Of a DNA stretch of 64,000 nucleotides, positions 9,174-19,196 are shown one piece after another. The stretch spans positions 1 through 64,000 of the forward strand of contig CALUNA010000012.1 of the NCBI GenBank assembly GCA_944321895.1, in the 5' to 3' direction. The stretch is from an uncultured Bacteroidales bacterium (lineage in GTDB: Bacteria; Bacteroidota; Bacteroidia; Bacteroidales; Paludibacteraceae). Numbering within the stretch: position 1 is the stretch's first letter; each line of letters begins with the position of its first letter. A program made the translations under genes and the position numbers. The notes below the pieces were generated by a model. It saw nothing but the letters and a program-made list of their open reading frames with translations, had not been told where the DNA came from and searched no databases.

Positions 9174-10412
9174 ATGGACATTATACGCGAAATATGGGCA
9201 TCGCTCCGGCAAAACAAGTTCCGTACCTGCATGACGGGATTTGCCGTGGCATGGGGCATTTTTATCTTCATCGTGCTGTTGGCGGCCAATACGGGAATCA
9301 AAAACGGCATTATGGGAAATTTCGGGACGCGCAGCCTGAACATGGTCAATATCTGGGCGGGGCGTACTTCCATGCCGTATATGGGCTGGCAGGCCAACCG
9401 CCGGCTGTATTTTACCGACGAGGAAGCCATGCTGGTGCGCAATATGCCGGAAGTGGACAAGTTTTCCCGTTATGACGAACATTGGGGCACCAATATGGCA
9501 TACGGCAGCGAAACGACTACGGGCACCTTCCGCGGCGTCGAGCCGGAATATCGCGAAATTTACGGTTTGAAGGTGCTGAAGGGGCGGTTTATCAATTCCT
9601 CCGACCTGCATGGAATGAAAAAGGTGGCGGTTATCGATGAACGCATGGCCGAAAAGCTGTTCAATAACCGGCCGGACGTGCTCGGGCAGTACATTAAAAT
9701 AAACGGCCTGCTGTTCCAGGTGGTCGGCGTGGTCAGCAAGGGTAGCGCGTGGGAAGGCGCGACGGTTTATGCGCCGTTCCCGATAAGCATGGCCATTTTC
9801 CGCTCCGATTTGCGTTTTTCCGATATGGCTTTCACGCTCAAGGGCTTGGACACAAAGGAAGCGAACGAGGCTTTTGAGGAACAGTTGCGTGCGCGGCTCG
9901 GGCAGGTCATGCAGTTCGACCGGAACGACCGGCGTGCTGTCGGGGTCTGGAACACGCTGGAGAGCTATATGGAAACGCAGACGATTATGCGGGCGCTTAC
10001 GGTTTTCATTTTGCTTATCGGCATCAGCACGCTGATGTCGGGTGCGGTGGGCGTGAGCAATATCATGCTGGTGTCGGTGAAGGAACGCACGCGCGAAATC
10101 GGCATACGCAAGGCCATTGGCGCGTCGCCGCGCAACATCATTCTCAATATCATAGGTGAGGCCCTGATTATCACGCTTGTATTCGGATACATAGGCATGA
10201 TGGCCGGTATCGGGTTGGTCGAACTGATTAACAACAGCATGAACATCGGCAACGAACAGGGCGCGAGCATATTCAAGGACCCGACGGTGGAGTTGCCCTA
10301 TGTGTTCCTGGCAACGGTCATACTGGTCATTGCCGGTGTCGTTTCTGGTTATATGCCTGCCCGCAAGGCGGTTAAAATCAAACCCATAGAGGCCATGATG
10401 GCCGACAAGTAA
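9174..10412 (+). CDS. MacB-like ABC transporter permease (first of two)
   Basis: A 412-residue permease with the MacB_PCD/FtsX layout: one N-terminal membrane helix (FAVAWGIFIFIVLLAA), a large periplasmic domain, then three C-terminal helices. The cytoplasmic coupling helix motif VKERTREIGIRKAIGASPRNI is clear. GTG at 9168 adds two residues; ATG at 9174 is preferred. It ends in RKAVKIKPIEAMMADK, the family's usual tail. It pairs with the second permease 28 bases downstream, so the transporter is probably a heterodimer driven by the ATPase just upstream. Confidence 0.92.
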   Translation: MDIIREIWASLRQNKFRTCMTGFAVAWGIFIFIVLLAANTGIKNGIMGNFGTRSLNMVNIWAGRTSMPYMGWQANRRLYFTDEEAMLVRNMPEVDKFSRYDEHWGTNMAYGSETTTGTFRGVEPEYREIYGLKVLKGRFINSSDLHGMKKVAVIDERMAEKLFNNRPDVLGQYIKINGLLFQVVGVVSKGSAWEGATVYAPFPISMAIFRSDLRFSDMAFTLKGLDTKEANEAFEEQLRARLGQVMQFDRNDRRAVGVWNTLESYMETQTIMRALTVFILLIGISTLMSGAVGVSNIMLVSVKERTREIGIRKAIGASPRNIILNIIGEALIITLVFGYIGMMAGIGLVELINNSMNIGNEQGASIFKDPTVELPYVFLATVILVIAGVVSGYMPARKAVKIKPIEAMMADK

Positions 10413-10440
10413 ACAAAACCTTATTTGCAGCGGAAAAGAT

Positions 10441-11685
10441 ATGGACAAGTGGAAAGAAATATGGATGACCATCACGAAGAACAAGTCGCGCAGCGTGCTG
10501 ACGGCCTTCGGCGTGTTCTGGGGCATCTTCATGCTGATGATTATGATTGGCCTGGGCAATGCGCTGAAAAACGGCATTTATTCGCAGATTTCGGGTTTTG
10601 CCACCAATTCGTGCATCCTGATGAGCGATGCGACTTCCGAGCCGTACATGGGTTTCCGGAAAGGGCGTTACTGGAACATTGTCAATGCGGACATGGACAT
10701 AATCCGCGAGCGCGTGCCCGATGTGGATTTGGTGATTCCGGTGCTGTTCGGCAACCGCACGGATGACAATGTGGTGTATGGCGACCGTGCGGAAACCTAC
10801 AATGTCAGGGGGCAGACGCCGGACTACATCAAGATGGAGTCGGTGCAGATGAAGTGCGGCCGGCACATCAACGACATAGATATTCTGGAAAAACGCAAGG
10901 TGTGCGTTATCGGGCAGAGCGTGTACGATGCCTTGTTCACGCCCGGCGAAGACCCGTTGGGCAAGTATATCCGTGTAAACGGGATTTATTTCCGTGTGGT
11001 GGGCGTGTGCAGCGCAGGTTCTTCCGGCGTGAATATCAACGGCCGCCCGGACGAAACAGTCATATTGCCGATTTCCACCATGCAGCAGGTCTACAACATG
11101 GGCGACAAGGTGCACATGCTGGCCATAACGACCGCACCCGATGTTGCCGTAAAACAAGTGGAGGAGCAGGTAAAGGCTGTCCTGAAACAGCAGCACCAGA
11201 TTTCGCCGACCGATGCATCGGCCGTGATGAGCATGAACCTGGAGGAACAGTTCAACATGTTCAAATACCTGGGCATTGGCATTTCGGCGCTGATATGGAT
11301 TGTCGGTCTGGGCACGTTGATGGCCGGCGCGGTGGGTGTGAGCAACATCATGATGGTAACCATCCGCGAGCGCACCAAGGAAATAGGCATACGGCGGGCA
11401 ATAGGTGCTTCACCACGGGACATCGCAATGCAGATTATTTCCGAGAGCATTGTGCTGACCACGCTGGCCGGACTGCTGGGCATTGTGCTGGGCGTGTTTG
11501 CCATACAGGGCATCGGCCTGATGATGGAATCGTCGAAGGACATGATACTGAAAAATCCCGAAATCGCTTTTACCACGGCAGTGGGCGCATTGGTCATTAT
11601 CGTGCTGATAGGTGCCTTGGCTGGCATGATGCCGGCTGCGCGGGCGTTGGCCATAAAGCCGATTGAGGCTTTGAACGAAGAATAA
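10441..11685 (+). CDS. MacB-like ABC transporter permease (second of two)
   Basis: 414 residues, same architecture as the permease before it: N-terminal helix FGVFWGIFMLMIMIGLG, periplasmic domain, three C-terminal helices, coupling motif IRERTKEIGIRRAIGASPRDI and tail LAIKPIEALNEE. The two permeases are paralogues of equal length and sit in tandem, which is common in Bacteroidetes MacB-like systems and suggests a heterodimeric membrane part. Substrate (macrolide, peptide, lipid or lipoprotein) cannot be told from sequence. Confidence 0.92.
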   Translation: MDKWKEIWMTITKNKSRSVLTAFGVFWGIFMLMIMIGLGNALKNGIYSQISGFATNSCILMSDATSEPYMGFRKGRYWNIVNADMDIIRERVPDVDLVIPVLFGNRTDDNVVYGDRAETYNVRGQTPDYIKMESVQMKCGRHINDIDILEKRKVCVIGQSVYDALFTPGEDPLGKYIRVNGIYFRVVGVCSAGSSGVNINGRPDETVILPISTMQQVYNMGDKVHMLAITTAPDVAVKQVEEQVKAVLKQQHQISPTDASAVMSMNLEEQFNMFKYLGIGISALIWIVGLGTLMAGAVGVSNIMMVTIRERTKEIGIRRAIGASPRDIAMQIISESIVLTTLAGLLGIVLGVFAIQGIGLMMESSKDMILKNPEIAFTTAVGALVIIVLIGALAGMMPAARALAIKPIEALNEE

Positions 11686-11729
11686 CGGAACAGGAAATTT
11701 AATAACGGAAACTTTAATACACGAACGAC

Positions 11730-12821
11730 ATGTTGAAAAAGATTTTTAAATGGGTATTGTTGCTGTTGCTGGCAACAGGAGTGGTTTGGACTTTTGTCTT
11801 TTTGTGGAAAAAATCGAGGCCGGAGCAGGTCAGTTATGAAACGCATGCGGTGGTGCGCGGTAATATAGAGAAGCGCACGGTGGTTACCGGCAAGGTGGAG
11901 CCGCGCGACGAGGTGCTGATAAAACCGCAGCTTTCGGGCATTATTTCCGAACTCTACAAGGAAGCCGGACAGTCGGTCAAGGCGGGCGAGGTGATAGCCA
12001 AAATCAAGGTGATTCCCGACATGGCCACGCTGAATTCGGCCGAGAGCCGCGTGCGGTTGGCGGAGTTCAACTTCGCGCAGACGGAGCGCAACTTCGAGCG
12101 CGACAGGCAACTGTATGACAAACAGGTCATTTCGCGCGAGGAGTTCGAGAAAAGCCAGTTGCAGTACAATGCCGACAAGGAAGAACTGGAATCCGCGCAG
12201 AACAACCTGAGCATCACGCGCGACGGAATAGCCGCCAAGGAAAGCAGTTTCACCAACACCTTGGTACGCAGCACCATCACCGGCATGATTCTGGACATTC
12301 CCATCAAGGTGGGCAACTCCGTTATCCAGAGCAACACGTTCAACGATGGCACGACCATAGCCACCGTGGCGGATATGGGCGACATGCTGTTTGTAGGCAA
12401 AATGGATGAAACCGAAGTCGGCAGGCTCTACGAAGGCATGGAAATGGAGCTGATTATCGGCGCCATCAACGACAAGCGTTTCGATGCCGTGCTGGAATAC
12501 ATATCGCCGAAGGCGTTGGAGGAAAACGGCGCCATCATGTTTGAAATCAAAGGTGCGGCGCATATTCCCGACAGCGTGAACGTGCGTTCGGGCTACAGTG
12601 CCAATGCGGAAATCGTGTTGGCCAGGCGCGAGAATGTGCTCACCTTGCCGGAGAGCACGATTGAATTTAGCGGCGATTCCGTCTTTGTCAGCCTGCTAAC
12701 CGACACCATCACGCAAAGCGTGGTGCGCACACCCGTGCAGGTCGGTTTGTCGGACGGCATCAACATTGAAATTCTCGAAGGCCTCCAGGAAGGAGATATT
12801 GTCAGAGGAAACAGGAAATGA
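11730..12821 (+). CDS. periplasmic adaptor (HlyD/MacA-like membrane fusion protein)
   Basis: A 363-residue adaptor linking the inner-membrane ABC part to the outer-membrane channel. One N-terminal membrane anchor (VLLLLLATGVVWTFVFLW), then the biotinyl-lipoyl half-motif (GKVEPRDEVLIKPQLSGII), a coiled-coil hairpin with alternating charged heptads at about 95-165, the return lipoyl strand, and a beta-barrel plus C-terminal domain ending in LEGLQEGDIVRGN. Its stop overlaps the TolC gene start (ATGA at 12818), so the two are coupled. Confidence 0.9.
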   Translation: MLKKIFKWVLLLLLATGVVWTFVFLWKKSRPEQVSYETHAVVRGNIEKRTVVTGKVEPRDEVLIKPQLSGIISELYKEAGQSVKAGEVIAKIKVIPDMATLNSAESRVRLAEFNFAQTERNFERDRQLYDKQVISREEFEKSQLQYNADKEELESAQNNLSITRDGIAAKESSFTNTLVRSTITGMILDIPIKVGNSVIQSNTFNDGTTIATVADMGDMLFVGKMDETEVGRLYEGMEMELIIGAINDKRFDAVLEYISPKALEENGAIMFEIKGAAHIPDSVNVRSGYSANAEIVLARRENVLTLPESTIEFSGDSVFVSLLTDTITQSVVRTPVQVGLSDGINIEILEGLQEGDIVRGNRK

Positions 12822-14149
12822 TTAAAAACAGCAAGATAATGAAAGCAATCATCATAGCGGCCATGCTTGCCGCATGCGTATGCGCGGGCGCACAGACTTT
12901 GTCGTTGCAGCAGTGCATCGATACGGCCCTGGCGCACAATAACCAGTTGAAACAACAGACTTATCAGTTGAGGACGCAAGAGGTGACGTACCGGCAGGCG
13001 CGCCAGAACTTGTTGCCGAACCTGAACGCATCGGCCTCGCAAAGCTGGGTGTTCGGTCGCAGTATTGGTGCTGACAATGTGTATAAAAGCACCAATTCGA
13101 GCCAGACATCCTTGGGCTTGTCGGCGAGCCTGTTGCTGTTCGACGGCCTGAAAATGAAATACAGCATCGATGAGGCCAAGGCTGCCATGCTGGCTTCCGA
13201 GGCTGATGTCAGCGCACTGAAAGCGGACATAACCATGAATATTTCCGCCATGTACCTGCAAATCCTGCTGAACAAGGAACTGCTGGAAACGGCGCGGCAA
13301 CAGTTGGCCGACACGCAGCTCAAGGTGGAGCAGAACCGCGCACTGGTGGAGGCCGAACGTCTGGCTGCTGGCGAGCTGTACGCCATTGAGGCGCAGGCCG
13401 CCAAGGAGGAGCTGGCCGTGACGCAGGCGCAAAACAACCTGCAACTTGCCTTGCTGGACATGGTGCAGGCGTTGGAACTGGATAGCATTGGGGGCTTCGA
13501 TGTCGTGGTGCCGACCGATCTGGAACTGCTGGCGGGCGCGCTGCTGACCAACGATGCGGTGTATAACATGGCGTTGCAGCACCGGCCGGAAATCAAGGCC
13601 GCCGAATACAACCTGGCCGCAAGCGAGCACGCCCTGAAATCGGCCAGGGCCGACTACTATCCCACATTGAGCGCGGGGGCAAGCCTGAGCACCGGATACT
13701 ACGACATGGAAGGCTACCAGAACAATACGTTCGGCAGGCAGCTCGGCGACAACCTGAGCACGAGCGTCGGCTTGCAGCTGACTATTCCGATTTTCAACAA
13801 AATGCAGGTCAGGAACAACGTGTCGCGGGCACGCATCAATGTCGAGAACTACAAGGTGCAGGCCGAAGAGGCCAAAAAGACCTTGCGCAAGAACATTGAC
13901 CAGGCTTATTACAATGCGTTGGCGGCCCAAAGCCGCGAAACGGCCGCCGAGAAGTCGGAGCGTTCGGCCTACGAGGCCTACCGTTATGCCGAGCAGAAAT
14001 ACGAAAGCGGGCGTGCGTCGGTTTATGAATTCTACGACGCCAAATTGAGCTATACGCTTGCACTTTCGGAACGCATACAGGCCAAATATGAATACTTGTT
14101 CCGTTTGAAGATACTGGAATATTACGCCCAGGCGGACAGCGGGGTGTAA
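12818..14149 (+). CDS. TolC family outer-membrane efflux protein
   Basis: 443 residues with a signal peptide (IIIAAMLAACVCAGA, cleavage before QTLSLQQC) and two internal repeats of the TolC helical barrel; TLSLQQCIDTALAHNNQLKQ is the typical repeat start and the second begins near AVYNMALQHRPEIKAAEYNL. It provides the outer-membrane exit duct of the exporter. The ATG at 12818 overlaps the adaptor stop; ATG at 12839 is an alternative start just before the hydrophobic stretch. After the stop a GC-rich hairpin CCGGCC/GGCCGG (14159-14175) lacks a T-run, so transcription may continue into padR. Confidence 0.92.
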   Translation: MIKNSKIMKAIIIAAMLAACVCAGAQTLSLQQCIDTALAHNNQLKQQTYQLRTQEVTYRQARQNLLPNLNASASQSWVFGRSIGADNVYKSTNSSQTSLGLSASLLLFDGLKMKYSIDEAKAAMLASEADVSALKADITMNISAMYLQILLNKELLETARQQLADTQLKVEQNRALVEAERLAAGELYAIEAQAAKEELAVTQAQNNLQLALLDMVQALELDSIGGFDVVVPTDLELLAGALLTNDAVYNMALQHRPEIKAAEYNLAASEHALKSARADYYPTLSAGASLSTGYYDMEGYQNNTFGRQLGDNLSTSVGLQLTIPIFNKMQVRNNVSRARINVENYKVQAEEAKKTLRKNIDQAYYNALAAQSRETAAEKSERSAYEAYRYAEQKYESGRASVYEFYDAKLSYTLALSERIQAKYEYLFRLKILEYYAQADSGV

Positions 14150-14215
14150 CTCTCTTGGCCGGCCGCGGAGGCCGGATGATAAGATGGATTTATGTAAAAC
14201 CAAAAAACTGAAGAT

Positions 14216-14566
14216 GTGCTGGACAATATTAAATCACAAATGCGCAAAGGGTTGCTGGAATACTGCATCCTGCTGATATTGAAAGACAGGGCAGCCTATG
14301 CGACCGACATACTGAACAAACTGAAGGAAGTGCAGCTGATTGTGGTGGAAGGGACGCTCTATCCGATTTTGTCGCGCCTGAAAAAGGCCGAACTGCTGAC
14401 CTACTACTGGGAAGAATCGACACAGGGGCCGCCGCGCAAGTACTTCAAAATGACTGACAAAGGTGAACAAATGCTTGCCGACCTGGAACAGGAATGGAAA
14501 AGCATGGTCAACATTATTGAATCATTACGTGAAACAACTAACAACCAAAACATGCAAACGACATGA
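14216..14566 (+). CDS. PadR family transcriptional regulator
   Basis: A 116-residue winged-helix protein: NIKSQMRKGLLEYCILLIL, then VVEGTLYPILSRLKKAELL as the recognition helix and wing, with a short C-terminal dimer helix. PadR proteins repress efflux or stress operons and are relieved by ligands. The only start that keeps the conserved NIKSQMRKG segment is GTG at 14216; the next ATG (14240) would cut it off. It overlaps the following PspC gene by four bases, and the pair probably forms a regulator/membrane sensor module behind the efflux operon. Confidence 0.88.
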   Translation: MLDNIKSQMRKGLLEYCILLILKDRAAYATDILNKLKEVQLIVVEGTLYPILSRLKKAELLTYYWEESTQGPPRKYFKMTDKGEQMLADLEQEWKSMVNIIESLRETTNNQNMQTT

Positions 14567-16236
14567 AAAAGACTCTGACCATTAATTTGAACGGCATTGT
14601 TTTCCATATTGATGACGATGCCTATCAGGCCCTGAAACAATACCTGGCCGACATAAAGACGCATTTGGCCTCCGATGGCGACGAGGCCGAGGATATCATG
14701 GCCGACATAGAAGCGCGGATTGCCGAGCTCTTCGGCGACATGCTACTGGTCCGCAAGCGCGAGGTTGTCGACATGGACATGCTGCAGATGGTGATGGCCA
14801 CCATGGGCAACCCCGGCTCTTTCGGCAATGAGGAGAGTGAGCCGGCCAAACCTGTGCGCAAGCGCAAACGTTTCTACCGCGATGTGGACAATGCCCTGCT
14901 GGGCGGTGTGTCGGCCGGCATAGCGGCCTACATAGGCTGGGATGTGGTTATTGTGCGTATCCTGCTGCTGGTAATTGCCATTTTCGGATGGTGGGGCGTG
15001 ATACCCATCTACTGCCTGATATGGATTATTGCGCCTGCGGCTGAAACGGCGGCCCAGAAACTTGAAATGCGTGGCGAGGAAGCCACCATAGAGAATATCA
15101 AGAACGCCTTTACCGATGCGCGCAATGATGCGGAGGATGGCACGTTGCGTGGCACGGTGCACACGGCCGGACGCCGTGTGGGACGCATCTTGCTTGGAAT
15201 AATCAAGGTATTGCTGATATTGTTCGGCGTTTTCTTCGGTTTTATTGCGCTGATGGTCATTGCGGCCTTGTTTATTGCCTTGCTGGCTGTCGTGTTTGGC
15301 TTCGGAACAGCCTTTGTCGGACTGTTACCTTTCGGCATATATCCAAATTTTGCGGGCTCGCTGCCTTGGCAGGGAATAGTAGCCGTGATTTCATTGATTC
15401 TGCTGGCCGGCATACCGTTGTTCACGCTTGTTTACGGCCTGATACGTTATATCCGCATCAAGCGCGGCCCGTCGGCAACTTATGGCTGGACAGCGTTTGC
15501 CGTGTGGCTGGTTGCTCTTGTCGCCTTTGTCGGCATTGGCATATATCAGGTGGCGAACCATTCCGATGATTGGGTGTTCGGCTGGGGCTTCGACAGGGAC
15601 GAGGCCGATATGATTACGGAAGTGCGTACGGCGGAAGCCTTTTATGCCGTGGATGCATCCGGTGCGGTCAGCATAGAAATGACGCAGGACACGAACACGT
15701 TGCTCACCGTAAGCGCGCCCGCTGCACTGTTGCGGAATGTCAATACGGAAGTGCGCGACAGCGTGCTCTACATCAATACCGGCAGCATGAATTCGCCGCG
15801 GCGGGGCAGGGTGAAGGTTTGTCTTTCCACGCCGGAACTGCGCCGCATGGAAGTCAAGGGAGCTTCCAAAATAAGGACGGGAAAGCCCTTGAAACAGAAC
15901 TCGCTGACTTTGGCGTTGTATGGCGCCAGCAAGGCCGACTTGCAGCTGGAACTCGATTCGGCGTTCAACATTGATGTGGCGGGCGCATCCAAACTGCACG
16001 TGTCCGGACAGGCGCAGCAGGCCGTGTTCGATGTGGCCGGTGCCAGCGATGTGGATGCCGAGGATTTTTGCGTGCAGGACATGCAGGTGAGCTGTGCCGG
16101 AGGCAGCAAAATGGATGTCTGGTGCGAAAACGACCTGAAAGTGCGTTCGGCTGGTGCCAGCAAGGTTGTTTACAAGGGCGAACCCCATATTTCGGAGCGC
16201 ATCGTGTCCGGTGCAAGTTCCATCAAGGCGGAATAA
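14563..16236 (+). CDS. PspC-domain membrane protein with DUF2807 (head GIN) C-terminus
   Basis: A 557-residue envelope protein. Residues 1-100 form an acidic cytoplasmic region; about 100-165 match PspC (RFYRDVDNALLGGVSAGIAA, then hydrophobic helices with WGVIPIYCLIWIIAP); several more membrane helices follow to about 330; the C-terminal 200 residues are a DUF2807 beta-helix with repeated GASK, GASD motifs. PspC proteins sense phage-shock or envelope stress. The gene is translationally coupled to padR (ATGA), a pairing widespread in Bacteroidetes. The C-terminal helix probably lies in the periplasm; its ligand is unknown. Confidence 0.9.
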   Translation: MKKTLTINLNGIVFHIDDDAYQALKQYLADIKTHLASDGDEAEDIMADIEARIAELFGDMLLVRKREVVDMDMLQMVMATMGNPGSFGNEESEPAKPVRKRKRFYRDVDNALLGGVSAGIAAYIGWDVVIVRILLLVIAIFGWWGVIPIYCLIWIIAPAAETAAQKLEMRGEEATIENIKNAFTDARNDAEDGTLRGTVHTAGRRVGRILLGIIKVLLILFGVFFGFIALMVIAALFIALLAVVFGFGTAFVGLLPFGIYPNFAGSLPWQGIVAVISLILLAGIPLFTLVYGLIRYIRIKRGPSATYGWTAFAVWLVALVAFVGIGIYQVANHSDDWVFGWGFDRDEADMITEVRTAEAFYAVDASGAVSIEMTQDTNTLLTVSAPAALLRNVNTEVRDSVLYINTGSMNSPRRGRVKVCLSTPELRRMEVKGASKIRTGKPLKQNSLTLALYGASKADLQLELDSAFNIDVAGASKLHVSGQAQQAVFDVAGASDVDAEDFCVQDMQVSCAGGSKMDVWCENDLKVRSAGASKVVYKGEPHISERIVSGASSIKAE

Positions 16237-16254
16237 CGATTATTTGTTTGCGGA

Positions 16255-16299
16255 CAGCGGCCGGACACGTTGTGGAAGACGTTCCGGCCGCTGTTTTTT
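16255..16299 (+). terminator. intrinsic terminator after the PspC gene
   Basis: CAGCGGCCGG pairs with CCGGCCGCTG across an internal loop, followed by TTTTTTT. It closes the efflux/PadR/PspC block. Confidence 0.85.
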
Positions 16300-16387
16300 G
16301 TGTGTTGCACACCGCCGGTGTGCGGAAAACCCCGTCCGACGTGTCAGCATGACGGGATGAAGGTGGATTCGGCGGCGGCATTCTTTC

Positions 16388-16419
16388 CTCCCTTTCTTTT
16401 GCTGCAGAAAGAAAGGGAG
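16388..16419. repeat. perfect 12-bp inverted repeat in the gap between convergent genes
   Basis: CTCCCTTTCTTT (16388-16399) and AAAGAAAGGGAG (16408-16419) enclose TGCTGCAG. No T-run follows. It lies in the 353-base non-coding gap 16237-16589 between the PspC gene and the end of mutS, which otherwise holds the terminator and one more hairpin. Confidence 0.7.
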
Positions 16420-16526
16420 TACAAGCGTAGCGCAGCGAGCGCGTAAGCCTTTTGTGGGCGGCGGCATTGCTTCGCAGGTGTTCATCCTCGCACTCTCTGC
16501 ACTTCCGCTCTTTTTTTATTCTGTCA

Positions 16527-16546
16527 TCCCGGCCTGCGAGCCGGGA
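16527..16546. repeat. GC-rich hairpin near the mutS 3' end
   Basis: TCCCGGC and GCCGGGA around CTGCGA form a 7-bp stem. A second small palindrome, GCACCGGCGGTGC, at 16573-16585 sits directly behind the mutS stop. Neither has a T-run on either strand; they may be 3'-end stabilisers of the mutS message. Confidence 0.5.
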
Positions 16547-16589
16547 GCCTGTGCGCCCTTGTGCGAGGCATCGCACCGGCGGTGCATAT

Positions 16590-19196
16590 TTATTTCCCGA
16601 GCAGGATACGTTTGATGTCGTTCAGTTTGTTCAGTGCTTCGATGGGCGTGAGGTTGTCAATGTTCAGGCCGTTTATTTCGTCGCGGATTTGTTCCAGCAC
16701 GGGGTCGTTGAGCTGGAATATGCTGAGTTGCATGCCTGTGCGGCTGCCTGCTATGGTGTCCACGGGTTTGCTTACGGCTTGTTGTTTGTTGTCCTTTTCG
16801 AGCTGTTTCAGTATTTCCTCGGCGCGGCGCACAATGCTCAATGGCATGCCCGCCATTTTGGCTACGTGTATGCCGAAGCTGTGTTCGCTGCCGCCGCGCA
16901 CGAGCTTGCGCAGGAAAATGACCTGCTTGTCCACTTCCTTGACCGACACGTTGTAGTTGCGTATGCGTCCAAAGGTTTTTTCCATGGCGTTCAGTTCGTG
17001 GTAGTGGGTGGCGAAAAGGGTTTTCGCGCGGTATTTGCTTTCGTGTATGTATTCCACAATGGCCCATGCAATGGAGATGCCGTCGTAGGTGCTGGTTCCC
17101 CGTCCGAGTTCGTCGAAGAGCACGAGGCTTCGCTCCGACAGGTTGTTCAGTATGCTGGCGGCTTCGTTCATTTCCACCATGAAGGTGGATTCGCCGGCCG
17201 AGATATTGTCGCTTGCGCCTACGCGGGTAAATATCTTGTCCACCACGCCTATGGTGGCGCTTCCGGCGGGAACAAAACTGCCTGTCTGTGCCATGAGCAC
17301 GATCAGGGCGGTTTGGCGCAGCAGCGCCGACTTGCCGGCCATGTTCGGTCCGGTGATGATGATGATTTGCTGTCCGTCGTTGTCAAGCAACACGTTGTTG
17401 GCTATGTAGGGTTGTCCGTCGGGCAGTTGTTTTTCAATGACCGGGTGCCGTCCGTCCTTGATGTCAATGACCAGTTCGTCGTTTACGCAGGGCCGGCAAT
17501 AATTGTTTGCCGCGGCTGTTTTTGCAAACGACAGCAGGCAGTCTATCTGTGCAATGGCGTTGGCGTTGGCCTGTATGGTGTTCACATAGTCGTTTACGGA
17601 GGCTATCAGGTCATTGAAGATACGGAATTCTATGCTGGCGATGCGTTCTTCCGCACCAAGTATCTGTATTTCGTATTCTTTCAGTTCCGGCGTTATGTAG
17701 CGTTCAGCGTTTACCAGGGTCTGCTTGCGTATCCACTCATCGGGCACGCGGTCCTTGTAGGTGTTGCGCACCTCAATATAGTAGCCGAATACGTTGTTGA
17801 AGCTTATTTTCAGGCTCGGTATGCCTGTGGCCTGGCTTTCGCGGGCCTGTATTTGCATCAGGTAGTCCTTGCCGGAGGCCGACATGTTGCGGAGTTTGTC
17901 CAGTTCCTCGTCCACACCGTTGTTTATGATGCCTGTCTTGGCTATCAGTGAAGGCGGATTGTCGCAGATTTCGCGTCCTATCTTGTCGCGTATGATGGTG
18001 CATGGGTTCAGTTGTCCGGCAATTTTGAGCAAGGAGTCGTTTCCGGAGCGCGTACACAACTCCTTTATGGGCTCTATGGCCGTGAGGGCATATTTCAGTT
18101 GTACCATTTCGCGGGGCGTAATGCGGTTCACTGCCACTTTGGATATGATGCGTTCCAGGTCGCCAATCAGTGTGAGTTGCCGTGCCAGCTCCTCGCTCTC
18201 GGCCGGATGTAGGTAGAAGTATTCCACCACATTTTGCCGGTCGGTTATTTGTGCCACGTTCTTGAGCGGGAAGGCAATCCAGCGGCGCAGCATGCGTGCA
18301 CCCATGGGGCTGATGGTCTTGTCTATGATATCGACCAGGGTTTTGGCGCCGTCGTTGGTGGTGCCGTACAGCTCCAGGTTGCGTACCGTGAAGCGGTCAA
18401 GCCACACGTATTTGTCTTCCTCTATGCGCGACAGATGTGATATGTGGCTGGTTTGCAGGTGTTGCGTAATGTCCAAGTAGTGCAATATGGCACCTGCCGC
18501 CACGATGCCGTTGGTCAGTTGCTCGACGCCGAAACCTTTCAGTGTCAGCGTGCCGAACTGTTTGAGCAGCCGTTCGTGGGTGCTTTCCGGTGTCATCATC
18601 CAGTCTTCCAGCTCGTAGGTGAAGTATTTGTTGCCGAAACTCTCCTCAAACAGTTTGCGTTTGCCGCGTTCAAACAGGACCTCTTTGGGCGCGAAGTTGC
18701 TCAGTAGTTTGTCGGCATATTCCCGCGTGCCTTCCGACAGCAGGAACTCGCCGGTGGATATGTCCAGGAAGGCAACGCCCGTCAGCGCTTTGCCGAAATG
18801 GACGCAGGCCACGAAATTGTTTTCGCGGTTGTTCAGCACCGTGTCCGAGTAGGAAACGCCCGGAGTGACCAGTTCCGTCACGCCGCGTTTCACCAGCTTC
18901 TTGGCCAACTTGGGGTCTTCCAGCTGGTCGCAAATGGCCACGCGCAGGCCGGCACGCACCAGTTTGGGCAGATAAGTGTCCAAGGCATGATAGGGAAAAC
19001 CGGCCATTTCCGTGTTGGCGGCGCCGCCGTTGGAGCGTCGTGTCAGCGTGATGCCCAATATCTCCGATGCACGGATGGCATCGGCACAGTAGGTTTCATA
19101 AAAATCGCCGCATCGGAACAGCAGAATCGCATCGGGGTAGCGTTCCTTGATTTCGTAGAACTGCCGCATCATGGGGGTTACTTCCTGTTTTGCCAT
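16590..19196 (-). CDS. mutS: DNA mismatch repair protein MutS
   Basis: 868 residues, normal MutS length. The N-terminal mismatch-binding motif is FYE ([12 protein letters not shown]); the C-terminal ABC-type ATPase has Walker A GPNMAGKS, Walker [17 protein letters not shown] and ATHYHEL. It recognises mismatches and recruits MutL. It is the last gene of the minus-strand heptose operon: its ATG lies 19 bases inside the preceding gene, so the two are translationally coupled, an unusual partner for a repair gene. Confidence 0.97.
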   Translation of the reverse strand: MAKQEVTPMMRQFYEIKERYPDAILLFRCGDFYETYCADAIRASEILGITLTRRSNGGAANTEMAGFPYHALDTYLPKLVRAGLRVAICDQLEDPKLAKKLVKRGVTELVTPGVSYSDTVLNNRENNFVACVHFGKALTGVAFLDISTGEFLLSEGTREYADKLLSNFAPKEVLFERGKRKLFEESFGNKYFTYELEDWMMTPESTHERLLKQFGTLTLKGFGVEQLTNGIVAAGAILHYLDITQHLQTSHISHLSRIEEDKYVWLDRFTVRNLELYGTTNDGAKTLVDIIDKTISPMGARMLRRWIAFPLKNVAQITDRQNVVEYFYLHPAESEELARQLTLIGDLERIISKVAVNRITPREMVQLKYALTAIEPIKELCTRSGNDSLLKIAGQLNPCTIIRDKIGREICDNPPSLIAKTGIINNGVDEELDKLRNMSASGKDYLMQIQARESQATGIPSLKISFNNVFGYYIEVRNTYKDRVPDEWIRKQTLVNAERYITPELKEYEIQILGAEERIASIEFRIFNDLIASVNDYVNTIQANANAIAQIDCLLSFAKTAAANNYCRPCVNDELVIDIKDGRHPVIEKQLPDGQPYIANNVLLDNDGQQIIIITGPNMAGKSALLRQTALIVLMAQTGSFVPAGSATIGVVDKIFTRVGASDNISAGESTFMVEMNEAASILNNLSERSLVLFDELGRGTSTYDGISIAWAIVEYIHESKYRAKTLFATHYHELNAMEKTFGRIRNYNVSVKEVDKQVIFLRKLVRGGSEHSFGIHVAKMAGMPLSIVRRAEEILKQLEKDNKQQAVSKPVDTIAGSRTGMQLSIFQLNDPVLEQIRDEINGLNIDNLTPIEALNKLNDIKRILLGK

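Noticed and set aside
8484-10577. 697-codon open frame on the minus strand, and others at 11091-12563 and 12593-14203
   Set aside because: They lie wholly opposite the efflux operon genes, whose motifs are unmistakable; GC-rich coding sequence leaves the antisense frame open by chance.
16452-17951. 499-codon plus-strand frame opposite mutS, and 463 codons opposite the addB-like gene (32790-34181)
   Set aside because: No family resemblance, low-complexity composition, and full overlap with well supported genes.
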